Shown here one piece after another: positions 41,919 to 50,766 of a DNA stretch of 53,168 nt. The stretch is from UMGS1889 sp900556055 (GTDB lineage: Bacteria; Bacillota; Clostridia; Oscillospirales; Ruminococcaceae): positions 1-53,168 of the forward strand of contig CABQEV010000017.1 in assembly GCA_902463265.1 (NCBI GenBank). The letters run 5' to 3'. Under the pieces are notes generated by a model, which was given only the letters and a program-made list of their open reading frames with translations, searched no databases and was not told the origin of the DNA. How positions within the stretch are numbered: the first letter of the stretch is position 1; each line of letters begins with the position of its first letter. The position numbers were made by a program, and so were the translations under genes.

Positions 41919-44195
41919 ATGGATAAAAATATCAAAAAAATAATCTCCGAACTTACCCTCGAAGAAAAGGCGGGTCTTTGCTCAGGTGCGGATTTCTGGC
42001 ATACCAAAGCCGTTGAACGCCTCGGCATACCTAATGTCCTCCTGAGCGACGGCCCTCACGGTATGCGTATGCAGGCGGATAAGTGCGACCACCTCGGCAT
42101 CGCTGACAGCGAAACTGCCGTTTGTTTCCCCGCTGCCTGCGCTACCGCCTGCTCGTTCGACAGGGAGCTTCTCGGCGAAATGGGCAGCGACCTCGGCAAT
42201 GAGTGCCGTGCGTCCGGCATCTCGGTACTGCTCGGCCCTGCTGTAAATATCAAGCGTTCCCCTCTCTGCGGACGCAATTTCGAGTATTTCTCCGAGGACC
42301 CGTATCTGACGGGCGAGCTTGCATCGGCTTATATAAACGGCGTTCAGAAGCACCACATCGGCACATCTATCAAGCATTTCGCTGTGAATAATCAGGAGTT
42401 CCGCAGAAATACCATATCCGCTGAGGTCGATGAGCGTACTCTACGTGAGATATATCTCGCAGGATTTGAAAATGCCGTAAAAAATGCCCAGCCTAAGACC
42501 GTTATGTGCTCATATAATCAGGTGAACGGCGTTCAGTCCTCCGAAAATAAGCGCCTGCTGACCGATATCCTCCGTGATGAATGGGGATTCAAGGGCTATG
42601 TCGTTTCCGACTGGGGTGCTGTATATCACCGTGTTAAGGGACTTATGGCGGGACTTGACCTTGAGATGCCCGCAAGCGGCGGCGAAAATGATGCTGAGAT
42701 CGTCCGTGCCGTAAAGAGCGGCGAGCTGGACGAAAGCGTGCTTGATACCGCTGTTGAAAGAATGCTGACCGTTCTTTCCGATTATCTCGAAAATCCCGAG
42801 GACGCTGTTTTCGACAAGGACGCTGACCACGGGGAAGCCCGCAGGATAGCTTGCGAAAGTTTCGTTCTTCTGAAAAATGAGGGCGCACTTCCCCTCCCCG
42901 CAGGAGATGCAGCCAAGATTGCATTTATTGGCGAATTTGCGGAAAAACCACGCTATCAGGGCGGCGGAAGCTCGCATATCCATTCATATAGGGTGACGGA
43001 CGCTCTTTCGTATTCCCGTAAATATGCGGATATCTCATTCGCAAAGGGATATGACAATTCTGCGGAAAACGGCGCTCCCGAGCTTGCCGATGAAGCCGTA
43101 AAGCTTGCCGCAGGATCGGACGCAGCCGTGCTTTTCATCGGTCTGCCCGAGATAATCGAGTCCGAGGGCTATGACAGGCAGGATATGAAGCTGCCCGAAT
43201 ATCAGAACGCTCTCGTTGAAAAGTGCTGCGATGTCTGTGATAATGTTATCATCGTGCTTCAGAACGGTGCGCCTGTCGAAATGCCGTGGATAGACCGTGT
43301 ATCGGCTGTTCTTGAAACATATCTCGGCGGCGAGGCAGGCGGCGAAGCTGCTGCGGATATCCTCTTCGGCAAGGTAAATCCGTCGGGCAAGCTGGCTGAA
43401 ACATTCCCGCTCCGCATCGAGGATAACCCCTCCTACCTGTGGTTCAACGGCCACGGCAGATTTGTCGGCGATGACAAGAAGGTGACATACAGCGAGGGAA
43501 TTTTTGTCGGTTACAGATGGTACGACAGCAGGAAGATGAATGTGCTGTTCCCGTTCGGCCACGGACTTTCCTACACGCAGTTTGAGTATTCAAACATAAC
43601 CGTATCCTCCGATAAATTCAGCGATGACGATACTCTGACCGTCACTGCGGATATCACGAACATCGGCAGCAGAGAGGGAAAAGAAATTGTTCAGCTCTAT
43701 GTATCCGACAAAACGGGCATGGTGATACGTCCCGAAAAGGAGCTTAAAGGCTTTGAAAAGGTGCATCTGATGCCGAATGAAACAAAGACTGTCACATTTA
43801 CGCTCGATAAGCGTTCCTTTGCATATTACGATACAGATATTTCAGACTGGATTATACCTGACGGAAAATTCGAGATACTGGTAGCGAGATCATCAGCCGA
43901 TATCTGCCTGAAAGCGGAAATAACGGCACATTCAAAGATAAGAAAGCCGTTCGTTGTTGACCTGAACACTGTTATAAGCGAGTTCTACGGCAATGACGAG
44001 GCAATGAAGATCGTTATGGAGCTTGCAAGCCGTTTCACAGGCAGCGATGGCGATGAAGCAATCAGTGACGAAATGATAAGAAAGATGCTCGACAGCTCAC
44101 CTATCCGCCAGAGGAAGATGTTTGCACAGCTTTCAAGCGATGAAGTAAATGACGTTATCGCAAGGCTCAATGACATCTACAAGGGCTACAAATAA
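41919..44195 (+). CDS. Glycoside hydrolase family 3 beta-glucosidase
   Basis: A 758-residue GH3 enzyme with no signal peptide, so probably cytoplasmic. It has the N-terminal TIM-barrel domain (LSDGPHGMR, KHFAVNNQE with the substrate-binding KH, nucleophile Asp231 in GYVVSDWGA), the alpha/beta sandwich domain (SFVLLKNEGALPLP, YQGGGSSHI) and the C-terminal fibronectin III-like domain (FPFGHGLSYTQFEY, NIGSREGKEIVQLYV), then ~90 extra residues. It would release terminal beta-glucose from oligosaccharides; the exact substrate cannot be told. ATG 41919 follows GGAAAGGAAGT; an ATG at 41901 would swallow that site. Confidence 0.93.
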   Translation: MDKNIKKIISELTLEEKAGLCSGADFWHTKAVERLGIPNVLLSDGPHGMRMQADKCDHLGIADSETAVCFPAACATACSFDRELLGEMGSDLGNECRASGISVLLGPAVNIKRSPLCGRNFEYFSEDPYLTGELASAYINGVQKHHIGTSIKHFAVNNQEFRRNTISAEVDERTLREIYLAGFENAVKNAQPKTVMCSYNQVNGVQSSENKRLLTDILRDEWGFKGYVVSDWGAVYHRVKGLMAGLDLEMPASGGENDAEIVRAVKSGELDESVLDTAVERMLTVLSDYLENPEDAVFDKDADHGEARRIACESFVLLKNEGALPLPAGDAAKIAFIGEFAEKPRYQGGGSSHIHSYRVTDALSYSRKYADISFAKGYDNSAENGAPELADEAVKLAAGSDAAVLFIGLPEIIESEGYDRQDMKLPEYQNALVEKCCDVCDNVIIVLQNGAPVEMPWIDRVSAVLETYLGGEAGGEAAADILFGKVNPSGKLAETFPLRIEDNPSYLWFNGHGRFVGDDKKVTYSEGIFVGYRWYDSRKMNVLFPFGHGLSYTQFEYSNITVSSDKFSDDDTLTVTADITNIGSREGKEIVQLYVSDKTGMVIRPEKELKGFEKVHLMPNETKTVTFTLDKRSFAYYDTDISDWIIPDGKFEILVARSSADICLKAEITAHSKIRKPFVVDLNTVISEFYGNDEAMKIVMELASRFTGSDGDEAISDEMIRKMLDSSPIRQRKMFAQLSSDEVNDVIARLNDIYKGYK

Positions 44196-44209
44196 CGGAA
44201 AGATCCAAT

Positions 44210-44250
44210 AAAAAGGCGGCTTCGCAGGAATTTGCGAAGCCGCTGTTTTT
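44210..44250. terminator. Bidirectional intrinsic terminator
   Basis: GCGGCTTCGCA (44216-44226) pairs with TGCGAAGCCGC (44233-44243), with A-rich flank on the left and TGTTTTT on the right. It ends the GH3 gene and probably also the converging surface-protein gene. Confidence 0.92.
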
Positions 44251-44368
44251 AGGAAAAAGCTGAATAATGCGAAGCATTCGTTTCGCCGTTTTGAGCAACG
44301 CTCGAAAATACGTCACTGAGAGGGTTGTGAAAAACGGCAGAAACGATTTATTCAGCGTTTCCTTAGTA

Positions 44369-46741
44369 TTATCTGAATGACTTTTTCTTTGCGATGAACA
44401 GAGCCGCAGATGCCGCAGCGATAACGATAATGACCGCCGCACTGCCTCTTTCCGCCGTTTCGCTCATGTCTTCTGCGCCGGATGCGGAATCGACGTTATC
44501 GTAAACGGGAGCGTCGCTGATAACTATCGCATATTCCGAAGCGTGGCTCATTGTGAAGCTTGCTTTTCCGCCGCTTATCTCGGACTGATCGACGATCTCC
44601 ATCTCGCCCGATGTTTCGTTGAAGTGGTAGAGAGCGGCGAAAAGACCGTCGTTTTCCCTGCCGAGGTCAACGGAAAGCTCAGCGAAAAATCCGAATTCGC
44701 CGTCGTATGTCAGGCTCAGCTGTACGGTTGAGTTTTCACCCGTAACCGTGTTCAGGACGCTTGCGGGAATGTTCTTTGTTCCCTTTCTGATGCCCATGTC
44801 AACGGACTTTGCGGTATCGACCGATGTTCCGTTTATCTTCCACGAGATGCCGTTTCCGAAGTCGATAACAAGGTCGATGTCCCTGCCCTTTATCTTTTCG
44901 ATGATGCTTTTCGGGATATTTGCATTTCCGTCCTTTGCGCTGACGGTGACAGTTTCGCTGTCCGATGCCTTTGCGATCCTGTCGGAAGCATCGTCCCACT
45001 TATCCTTTGCGGGAGCTGCGGGGACATTCGGAGCATGGTTCGATGTGTCGGCAACTGCACCGGTTTCTCTGCCAAGTGCGGGAATGACCTTGCCTTCAGC
45101 GATCATTTCGCCGCAGACCTTGCAGTATGTGTCGCCAGTGTAGCCGTTCTTGCCTATCTCGGCGGGGACAGCGTTTCTTACCTCAGTTTCGCCGTGTCCC
45201 TTTGCGGGAATTATTTCCGATGCGCTGATAATATATCCGCAGACGGAGCATTCCTCGCCCGATGTGTATCCGTCCTCGGTGCAGGTAGGTTCTTTAGCCG
45301 CAAATGCCTCGGGGGTATGCTTTTCATATCCCGACTTATCGCCGCAGGAACACTCATGCCAGTGACCGTTTTCATCGGATTTCCATTCCTCGGAATATGA
45401 ATGTGTATGTGTCGGTGCATATATCGGGGATATAGTCGCATTATCATCCGGCAGATCAAACGTGTAGTTAAGACCGTTGATAGTTCCGCCGTCAATTGAC
45501 CAGCCTGTAAGGTTCATGCCGCTTTTTTCGACAGCTGTCACGGTGATGCTTTTATCCATATCGAGGGGGAAGCCTGTCTGGAATGATATAGCGTCGGCAT
45601 TGATGCCGCTGATTCGGCAGTCCTTCAGGGTGAGTGTGAATAATCCGTTTTTCAGGAATGATTCGTCGATAGTTCCGCCGTTTATGCTGTATACAACGTC
45701 ACGGAAGCTTCCGCCTGTTATTTCGCCCTCGTTTATAACGGGTGCAGTGAATATTTTTGTTGAATCCCCGCCAAAATTGCCGTTAACTATTTTTCCGCAG
45801 TTTTCGACAATGTTTGAAAAATAACCTTGTGATATTGTTGCACCTGTTTGGTTTAATACCTTGCCGCTGAACCGTGCGCCGCTGCTTATTACACCGCCGC
45901 TAATGTTCCAAAGCTCTCCTGTAAATGTTCCGCCGCCGATAGTGCCTGAATTAAAGGTCATTCCCGTGCTGAAAGTACCGCCATTTACCGTACCTCTGTT
46001 GTCAAAGGAATACCGATCGCCCTTGACTTCGACACTTGAATCGTTGATATTGCCGGTTTCGTAGTTGGTGAATGAGCATTCATATGTTCCTCCCAATACA
46101 TTTCCGTAATTTCCGACAATATAATTGAATGTGCCGCCGCTTATAGTTCCGTAGTTGGCGACCGCAATAATATTGCTGTGCTTCTCTGAGGTGCGGTTGA
46201 AAACGGGAGAGCCTTCGATCGTGCCATATGCATCGTTGGTGAAAGTTCCCTCAAAGGTTCCGCCGCATACAGTGCCGGAGTTTTTGATCTCAGCCATATA
46301 ACCGAATTTTCCGTTTGAGATAGTGCCGGAGTTCTCTATCCGGATAGCGGACGAAATACCGAAGCTTCCGCCGCTGATCGTTCCCTCGTTATCGATCCTT
46401 TCAACCTTGGTGAAATCTCCGCCGCTGATAGTTCCGTTGTTCAGCATCACGACAGAACCGGTAAAATGCGCATCGGTGATTGTTCCGTCGTTTACGATGT
46501 GGTCGATACGCTGGTTAATGTCAAGATTGAATTTATATCCGCTTTGGAGTTGAAGATCACCTGTTGATTCACTGCCTGACCATGAGTACACACGGCCGGG
46601 GGCTGACGGTTCGGGTGTGATAGACAGGCTGCCCCTATTATCTATGCTTATCCTGTAAACAGTATCATCAGCCGCCGCATTCACGGGGAAAAGGCTGAGC
46701 GTCATAATAAGCGTTATTATAATGCATATCAGTTTTTTCAT
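44369..46741 (-). CDS. Membrane-anchored surface repeat protein
   Basis: A 790-residue protein. A signal peptide (MKKLICIIITLIMTLSLFPV, cleavage likely at NAAA) is followed by ~350 residues of short beta-helix repeats of the type GTISGGxF/NxGTIxGGTF. Next is a Cys-paired segment (~450-560: HWHECSCGDK, EPTCTEDGYTSGEECSVCGY, TYCKVCGEMI), a globular region, and a C-terminal transmembrane helix with the tail AKKKSFR, which is a membrane anchor rather than a sortase signal. The CxxC repeats resemble those of other clostridial surface proteins and may bind metal. The ATG has a GGGAGG site. Function unknown, surface attachment inferred. Confidence 0.85.
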   Translation of the reverse strand: MKKLICIIITLIMTLSLFPVNAAADDTVYRISIDNRGSLSITPEPSAPGRVYSWSGSESTGDLQLQSGYKFNLDINQRIDHIVNDGTITDAHFTGSVVMLNNGTISGGDFTKVERIDNEGTISGGSFGISSAIRIENSGTISNGKFGYMAEIKNSGTVCGGTFEGTFTNDAYGTIEGSPVFNRTSEKHSNIIAVANYGTISGGTFNYIVGNYGNVLGGTYECSFTNYETGNINDSSVEVKGDRYSFDNRGTVNGGTFSTGMTFNSGTIGGGTFTGELWNISGGVISSGARFSGKVLNQTGATISQGYFSNIVENCGKIVNGNFGGDSTKIFTAPVINEGEITGGSFRDVVYSINGGTIDESFLKNGLFTLTLKDCRISGINADAISFQTGFPLDMDKSITVTAVEKSGMNLTGWSIDGGTINGLNYTFDLPDDNATISPIYAPTHTHSYSEEWKSDENGHWHECSCGDKSGYEKHTPEAFAAKEPTCTEDGYTSGEECSVCGYIISASEIIPAKGHGETEVRNAVPAEIGKNGYTGDTYCKVCGEMIAEGKVIPALGRETGAVADTSNHAPNVPAAPAKDKWDDASDRIAKASDSETVTVSAKDGNANIPKSIIEKIKGRDIDLVIDFGNGISWKINGTSVDTAKSVDMGIRKGTKNIPASVLNTVTGENSTVQLSLTYDGEFGFFAELSVDLGRENDGLFAALYHFNETSGEMEIVDQSEISGGKASFTMSHASEYAIVISDAPVYDNVDSASGAEDMSETAERGSAAVIIVIAAASAALFIAKKKSFR

Positions 46742-46779
46742 CTATATTATTCCTCCCAAGTATTCTTTCGGATAATACT

Positions 46780-46808
46780 ATTATACAATATTTCTTATAA
46801 TTCCGCAA
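46780..46808 (-). promoter_or_regulatory. Promoter of the 790-residue surface protein gene
   Basis: TTGCGG (46808-46803), 17-bp spacer, TATAAT (46785-46780). Farther upstream (about 46858-46874) is the TTTTATTGTGATTTT box shared with the left-edge surface gene. Confidence 0.65.
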
Positions 46809-46876
46809 TAAAAATATTAACCTTATTTCCCGAAAAACATAACAAAAATTCATATCAAAATCACAATAAAATATAC

Positions 46877-46908
46877 AAAAAAGCCATGTCCCGCAATGGA
46901 ACATGGCT
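46877..46908 (-). terminator. Terminator of the ABC exporter operon
   Basis: AGCCATGTCCC (46882-46892) pairs with GGAACATGGCT (46898-46908) with one wobble, and the minus-strand reading ends in six T. Confidence 0.87.
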
Positions 46909-46927
46909 TTTGATGTGCCTTATGGCT

Positions 46928-48844
46928 TTATTCAAGCTCAAATGCGCCCGTGTAGAGCTGATAATACTTGCCCTTTTCGGCGATGAGCTTTTCGTGGTTT
47001 CCACGCTCGATGATGCGTCCGTTTTCAAGCACCATGATAACATCGGAGTTCTTGACGGTCGAAAGACGGTGAGCGATAACGAATACCGTTCTGCCGTACA
47101 TGAGAGCGTCCATGCCCCTCTGGACGATGGCTTCCGTTCTCGTGTCGATGGAGGAGGTAGCCTCGTCAAGTATCATAACGGGAGGATCGGCAACTGCGGC
47201 TCTTGCGATGGCGAGGAGCTGACGCTGTCCCTGGGAGAGGTTTGCACCGTTGCCTGTCAGCTGAGTTTTGTAGCCGTCCGGGAGACGGGTTATGAAGTTG
47301 TCTGCGCCTGCAAGACGTGCCGCTGCGATGCATTCCTCATCGGTAGCGTCAAGCCTGCCGTAGCGGATATTGTCCATGACAGTTCCCGTGAAAAGGTTTG
47401 TGTCCTGGAGAACTATTCCGAGCGAGCGGCGGAGATCGGCTTTCTTTATCTTGTTGATGTTGATGCCGTCGTAGCGGATCTTACCGTCAGCGATATCGTA
47501 GAAACGGTTGATAAGGTTTGTGATGGTAGTTTTTCCTGCGCCCGTTGCGCCGACGAATGCGATCTTGTGTCCCGGCTCGGCGAAAAGGGTGATGTTGTGG
47601 AGAACGATCTTTTCGGGGTCATATCCGAAGTCAACATCGTTGAAGCGGACATCGCCCGTCAGTCTTGTGTAGGTGACAGTGCCGTCCTGATGGGGGTGCT
47701 TCCACGCCCATACGTTTGTGCGCTCACCGCACTCGGAGAGCGAGCCGTCAGCATTTTCCCTGGCATTGACGAGAGTAACATAGCCGTTATCGGCCTCAGG
47801 TTCCTCATCGATGAGGGCGAAAATTCTGTCTGCGCCCGCAAGACCCATAACTACGGAGTTTATCTGGTTCGATACCTGACCGATATTTCCGCAGAACTGC
47901 TTTGTCATGTTAAGGAACGGAACAACGATGCTTATTCCGATGGCAAGTCCCGATATGCTTACGTTCGGGACATTCAGCGCCATGAAAATGCCGCCTGCCA
48001 GCGCAACTATAACATACATTACATTTCCGATATTTCCGAGGATAGGCATGAGGATATTCGCATACTTGTTAGCCTTGCGTGAATCCTCAAAGAGCGTATC
48101 GTTTATCCTGTCGAATGCTTCCTTGCACTCTTCCTCGTGGCAGAACACCTTAACGACCTTTTCGCCGTTCATGATCTCTTCGATATAGCCCTCCGTTTCG
48201 CCTATCGCCGTCTGCTGTGCGATGAAGTATCTTGCGGATTTTCCGCCGACCGTCTTGGTGACGAAAAACATCAGCACAACACCGAGAGCGACAACAAGCG
48301 TCAGCCATACGCTGTAATATATCATGATCGCAATGATCGTAACTACTGTGACAGCCGATATCATAAGCTGCGGGATACTCTGCGAGATAAGCTGGCGGAG
48401 CGTGTCGATATCGTTCGTGTAGTAGGACATGATATCGCCGTGGTTATGCGTATCGAAGTATTTTATCGGGAGATCCTGCATCTTGTCGAACATTTCGCAT
48501 CTGAGCTTTTTAAGGCTTCCCTGCGTGATTATTGCGCCCAGCTGATTGTAGATAAATCCGGAGATCAGCGAGAGGACGTAGAAGATAACGAGCGTTCCGA
48601 CAACGGAGATGATCTCAGGTTTTGCTGTATCCCAGTCACCTATTTTCCAGTATTTTTCGATTATAGCGATGACATTCTGCATGAATACCGACGGGATAGA
48701 CGAGATCACCGCATTGAAGAGAATGCAGACAAGAAGTGTCGGCAGCATTACGGGGTAGAATGAAAAGAGCTGCTTTACAAGCCTTTTGAAAGTGCCCTTT
48801 CTGAACATAGGCTTTCCGCCCTTTGGCATTGGTCCTTTAGGCAT
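46928..48844 (-). CDS. ABC exporter half, canonical ATPase site subunit
   Basis: A 638-residue type IV ABC exporter with six transmembrane helices and an ATPase domain. It has Walker A GATGAGKTT, signature NLSQGQRQ, Walker B VMILDEATSSID with the catalytic Glu, and the H-loop IAHRLST. An insertion of about 40 residues lies between the membrane and ATPase domains (around NVWAWKHPHQDG). It pairs with the upstream gene, whose stop it overlaps by eight bases. ATG 48844 lies eight bases after GGGAGG; an ATG at 48850 is too close. Such heterodimers export drugs or peptides; the substrate is unknown. Confidence 0.92.
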   Translation of the reverse strand: MPKGPMPKGGKPMFRKGTFKRLVKQLFSFYPVMLPTLLVCILFNAVISSIPSVFMQNVIAIIEKYWKIGDWDTAKPEIISVVGTLVIFYVLSLISGFIYNQLGAIITQGSLKKLRCEMFDKMQDLPIKYFDTHNHGDIMSYYTNDIDTLRQLISQSIPQLMISAVTVVTIIAIMIYYSVWLTLVVALGVVLMFFVTKTVGGKSARYFIAQQTAIGETEGYIEEIMNGEKVVKVFCHEEECKEAFDRINDTLFEDSRKANKYANILMPILGNIGNVMYVIVALAGGIFMALNVPNVSISGLAIGISIVVPFLNMTKQFCGNIGQVSNQINSVVMGLAGADRIFALIDEEPEADNGYVTLVNARENADGSLSECGERTNVWAWKHPHQDGTVTYTRLTGDVRFNDVDFGYDPEKIVLHNITLFAEPGHKIAFVGATGAGKTTITNLINRFYDIADGKIRYDGININKIKKADLRRSLGIVLQDTNLFTGTVMDNIRYGRLDATDEECIAAARLAGADNFITRLPDGYKTQLTGNGANLSQGQRQLLAIARAAVADPPVMILDEATSSIDTRTEAIVQRGMDALMYGRTVFVIAHRLSTVKNSDVIMVLENGRIIERGNHEKLIAEKGKYYQLYTGAFELE

Positions 48845-50579
48845 TGTCATCGCCTCCCTTGTTCTGTGATTCATATACCTCGCGGTAGATCCTGTTTGTC
48901 CTGATAAGCTCATCATGCGTGCCGACAGCGTTTATCTTTCCGCCGTCCATAACAACGATCTTGTCCGCTTCCTGAACGGAGGAGATACGCTGAGCAATGA
49001 TGATCTTCGTGGTTTCGGGGATAAATTCCCTGAATGCCTTTCTGATAAGAGCGTCGGTCTTTGTATCGACTGCGCTTGTGGAATCGTCGAGGATAAGTAT
49101 CTTAGGCTTTTTGAGGAGCGCTCTTGCTATGCAAAGACGCTGCTTCTGTCCGCCGGACACGTTTGAACCGCCCTGTTCGATGTAGGTATCGTACTTATTG
49201 GGGAACTTCCGGATAAACTCGTCCGCCTGAGCAAGACGGCATGCTTCTTCGAGCTGTTCATCGGTAGCTTCCTTGTTTCCCCAGCGGAGATTTTCTTTGA
49301 TAGTTCCCGAGAAGAGGACGTTTTTCTGGAGAACGACAGCGACCTGATTTCTGAGAGTTTCGATGTCATAAGCCTTAACATCGAGTCCGCCGACCCTGAC
49401 AGTTCCCTCAGTCGTATCATAAAGGCGGGAGATAAGCTGGATAAGCGTGGATTTCGATGAACCCGTTCCGCCGATAATTCCGACAGTTTCGCCGCTCTTT
49501 ATATGCAGGTCGATATCCGACAGCGAGAATTTCTCAGCCTTTTCGGAATATCTGAAGCTGACATTATCGAAATCAACAGAGCCGTCCTTAACCTCATAAA
49601 CGGGGGCATCGGGATTATGGAGCGTGGATTCCTCGTTCAGGACCTCGGTTATTCTCTTTGCGGATTCTGCGGACATTGTGACCATAACGAATATCATGGA
49701 AACCATCATAAGGCTCATGAGTATCTGGAAGCTGTATGTCAGCAGAGCGGAGAGCTGTCCGACATCAATGTCCATTCCCATAGAAGTGATAACGGCATTC
49801 GAGCCGTAGAAGAGAACGAAAACCATTACAGCGTACATGCAGAACTGCATCAGCGGGTTGTTGAATGCAAGTATGCGTTCAGCCTTTGTGAAGTCTGCGC
49901 AGACATCTTCGGCAGCTGTATTGAACTTTTTCTTTTCGTAATCCTCACGGACATAGGATTTTACGACTCTCATTCCCTTGATATTTTCCTGAACGGAGCT
50001 GTTGAGGTTATCGTACTTGTTGAATACCTTCTTGAAGAGCGGGCTTACCTTATGGATTATGACAAACAGTCCGATGCCGAGAACGGGGACAACAAAGAGG
50101 AAAACAACGGCTGTTTTTCCGCCCATAACGAACGCCATGACAAAGGAGAAGATAAGCATGAACGGGCATCTTACGGCAATTCTGATAAGCATCATGAACG
50201 CCATCTGCACGTTTGTGATATCCGTTGTCAGACGGGTAACGAGGGAAGATGTGGAAAATTTGTCGATATTTTCGAAGGAAAATCCCTGTATCCTGTAGAA
50301 CATATCCTTTCGGAGATTTCGTGCAAATCCGCAGGAAGCGGTAGCACAGGTAGCGCCTGCCCATGCACCGAACAGCAGGGAAACGCCTGCCATAAGAACG
50401 AGGACAATGCCGTATGTGAGGATAGTGCTTACGCCGCAGCCGGCTTTTATCTCGTTGACAAGCTTAGCTATAACGAACGGTATAACACATTCCATAATGA
50501 CCTCGACAGAGACAAGCAGAGGCGTTAATATTGAATCCTTCTTATATTCTCTGACGGATCTTGCGAGAGTTTTTATCAC
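48837..50579 (-). CDS. ABC exporter half, degenerate ATPase site subunit
   Basis: A 580-residue type IV ABC exporter half. Six transmembrane helices are followed by an ATPase domain in which Walker A reads GGTGSSKST (Ser in place of the usual Gly) and Walker B is followed by Asp (LILDDSTSAVD) instead of the catalytic Glu. The signature NVSGGQKQR is intact and the H-loop is IAQRIS, with Gln in place of His. This is the pattern of the non-catalytic half of TM287/288- or BmrCD-like heterodimers. The start is GTG with AAGGAG nine to ten bases upstream. An early terminator hairpin lies in its leader. Confidence 0.92.
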   Translation of the reverse strand: MIKTLARSVREYKKDSILTPLLVSVEVIMECVIPFVIAKLVNEIKAGCGVSTILTYGIVLVLMAGVSLLFGAWAGATCATASCGFARNLRKDMFYRIQGFSFENIDKFSTSSLVTRLTTDITNVQMAFMMLIRIAVRCPFMLIFSFVMAFVMGGKTAVVFLFVVPVLGIGLFVIIHKVSPLFKKVFNKYDNLNSSVQENIKGMRVVKSYVREDYEKKKFNTAAEDVCADFTKAERILAFNNPLMQFCMYAVMVFVLFYGSNAVITSMGMDIDVGQLSALLTYSFQILMSLMMVSMIFVMVTMSAESAKRITEVLNEESTLHNPDAPVYEVKDGSVDFDNVSFRYSEKAEKFSLSDIDLHIKSGETVGIIGGTGSSKSTLIQLISRLYDTTEGTVRVGGLDVKAYDIETLRNQVAVVLQKNVLFSGTIKENLRWGNKEATDEQLEEACRLAQADEFIRKFPNKYDTYIEQGGSNVSGGQKQRLCIARALLKKPKILILDDSTSAVDTKTDALIRKAFREFIPETTKIIIAQRISSVQEADKIVVMDGGKINAVGTHDELIRTNRIYREVYESQNKGGDDNA

Positions 50580-50612
50580 TGTATTCTTCTCCTTTCGATC
50601 TGTATTTCAGAC

Positions 50613-50644
50613 AAAAAACACGTAAACCCGTTACGGTTTACGTG
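50613..50644 (-). promoter_or_regulatory. Early terminator (attenuator) in the ABC exporter leader
   Basis: On the minus strand CACGTAAACC (50644-50635) pairs perfectly with GGTTTACGTG (50628-50619) and is followed by TTTTTT (50618-50613). It begins about eight bases after the predicted transcription start and ends ~34 bases before the GTG, so full-length mRNA requires read-through. Confidence 0.75.
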
Positions 50645-50658
50645 CTATGCTATCAATA

Positions 50659-50687
50659 ATTATATCATTTTCATATTAAAAAGTCAA
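50659..50687 (-). promoter_or_regulatory. Promoter of the ABC exporter operon
   Basis: TTGACT (50687-50682), 17-bp spacer, TATAAT (50664-50659). Confidence 0.85.
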
Positions 50688-50766
50688 GTGAAAAGTAGGT
50701 GAAAACTGCGGATTTTCGGGGTTTTATATGATTTACGGGAGGGTTTTGCAGTATAAAATTGCAATA

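Noticed and set aside
46886..48082. A 398-codon plus-strand frame opposite the ABC exporter gene
   Set aside because: It is a shadow of the real gene, with no start signals or domain.
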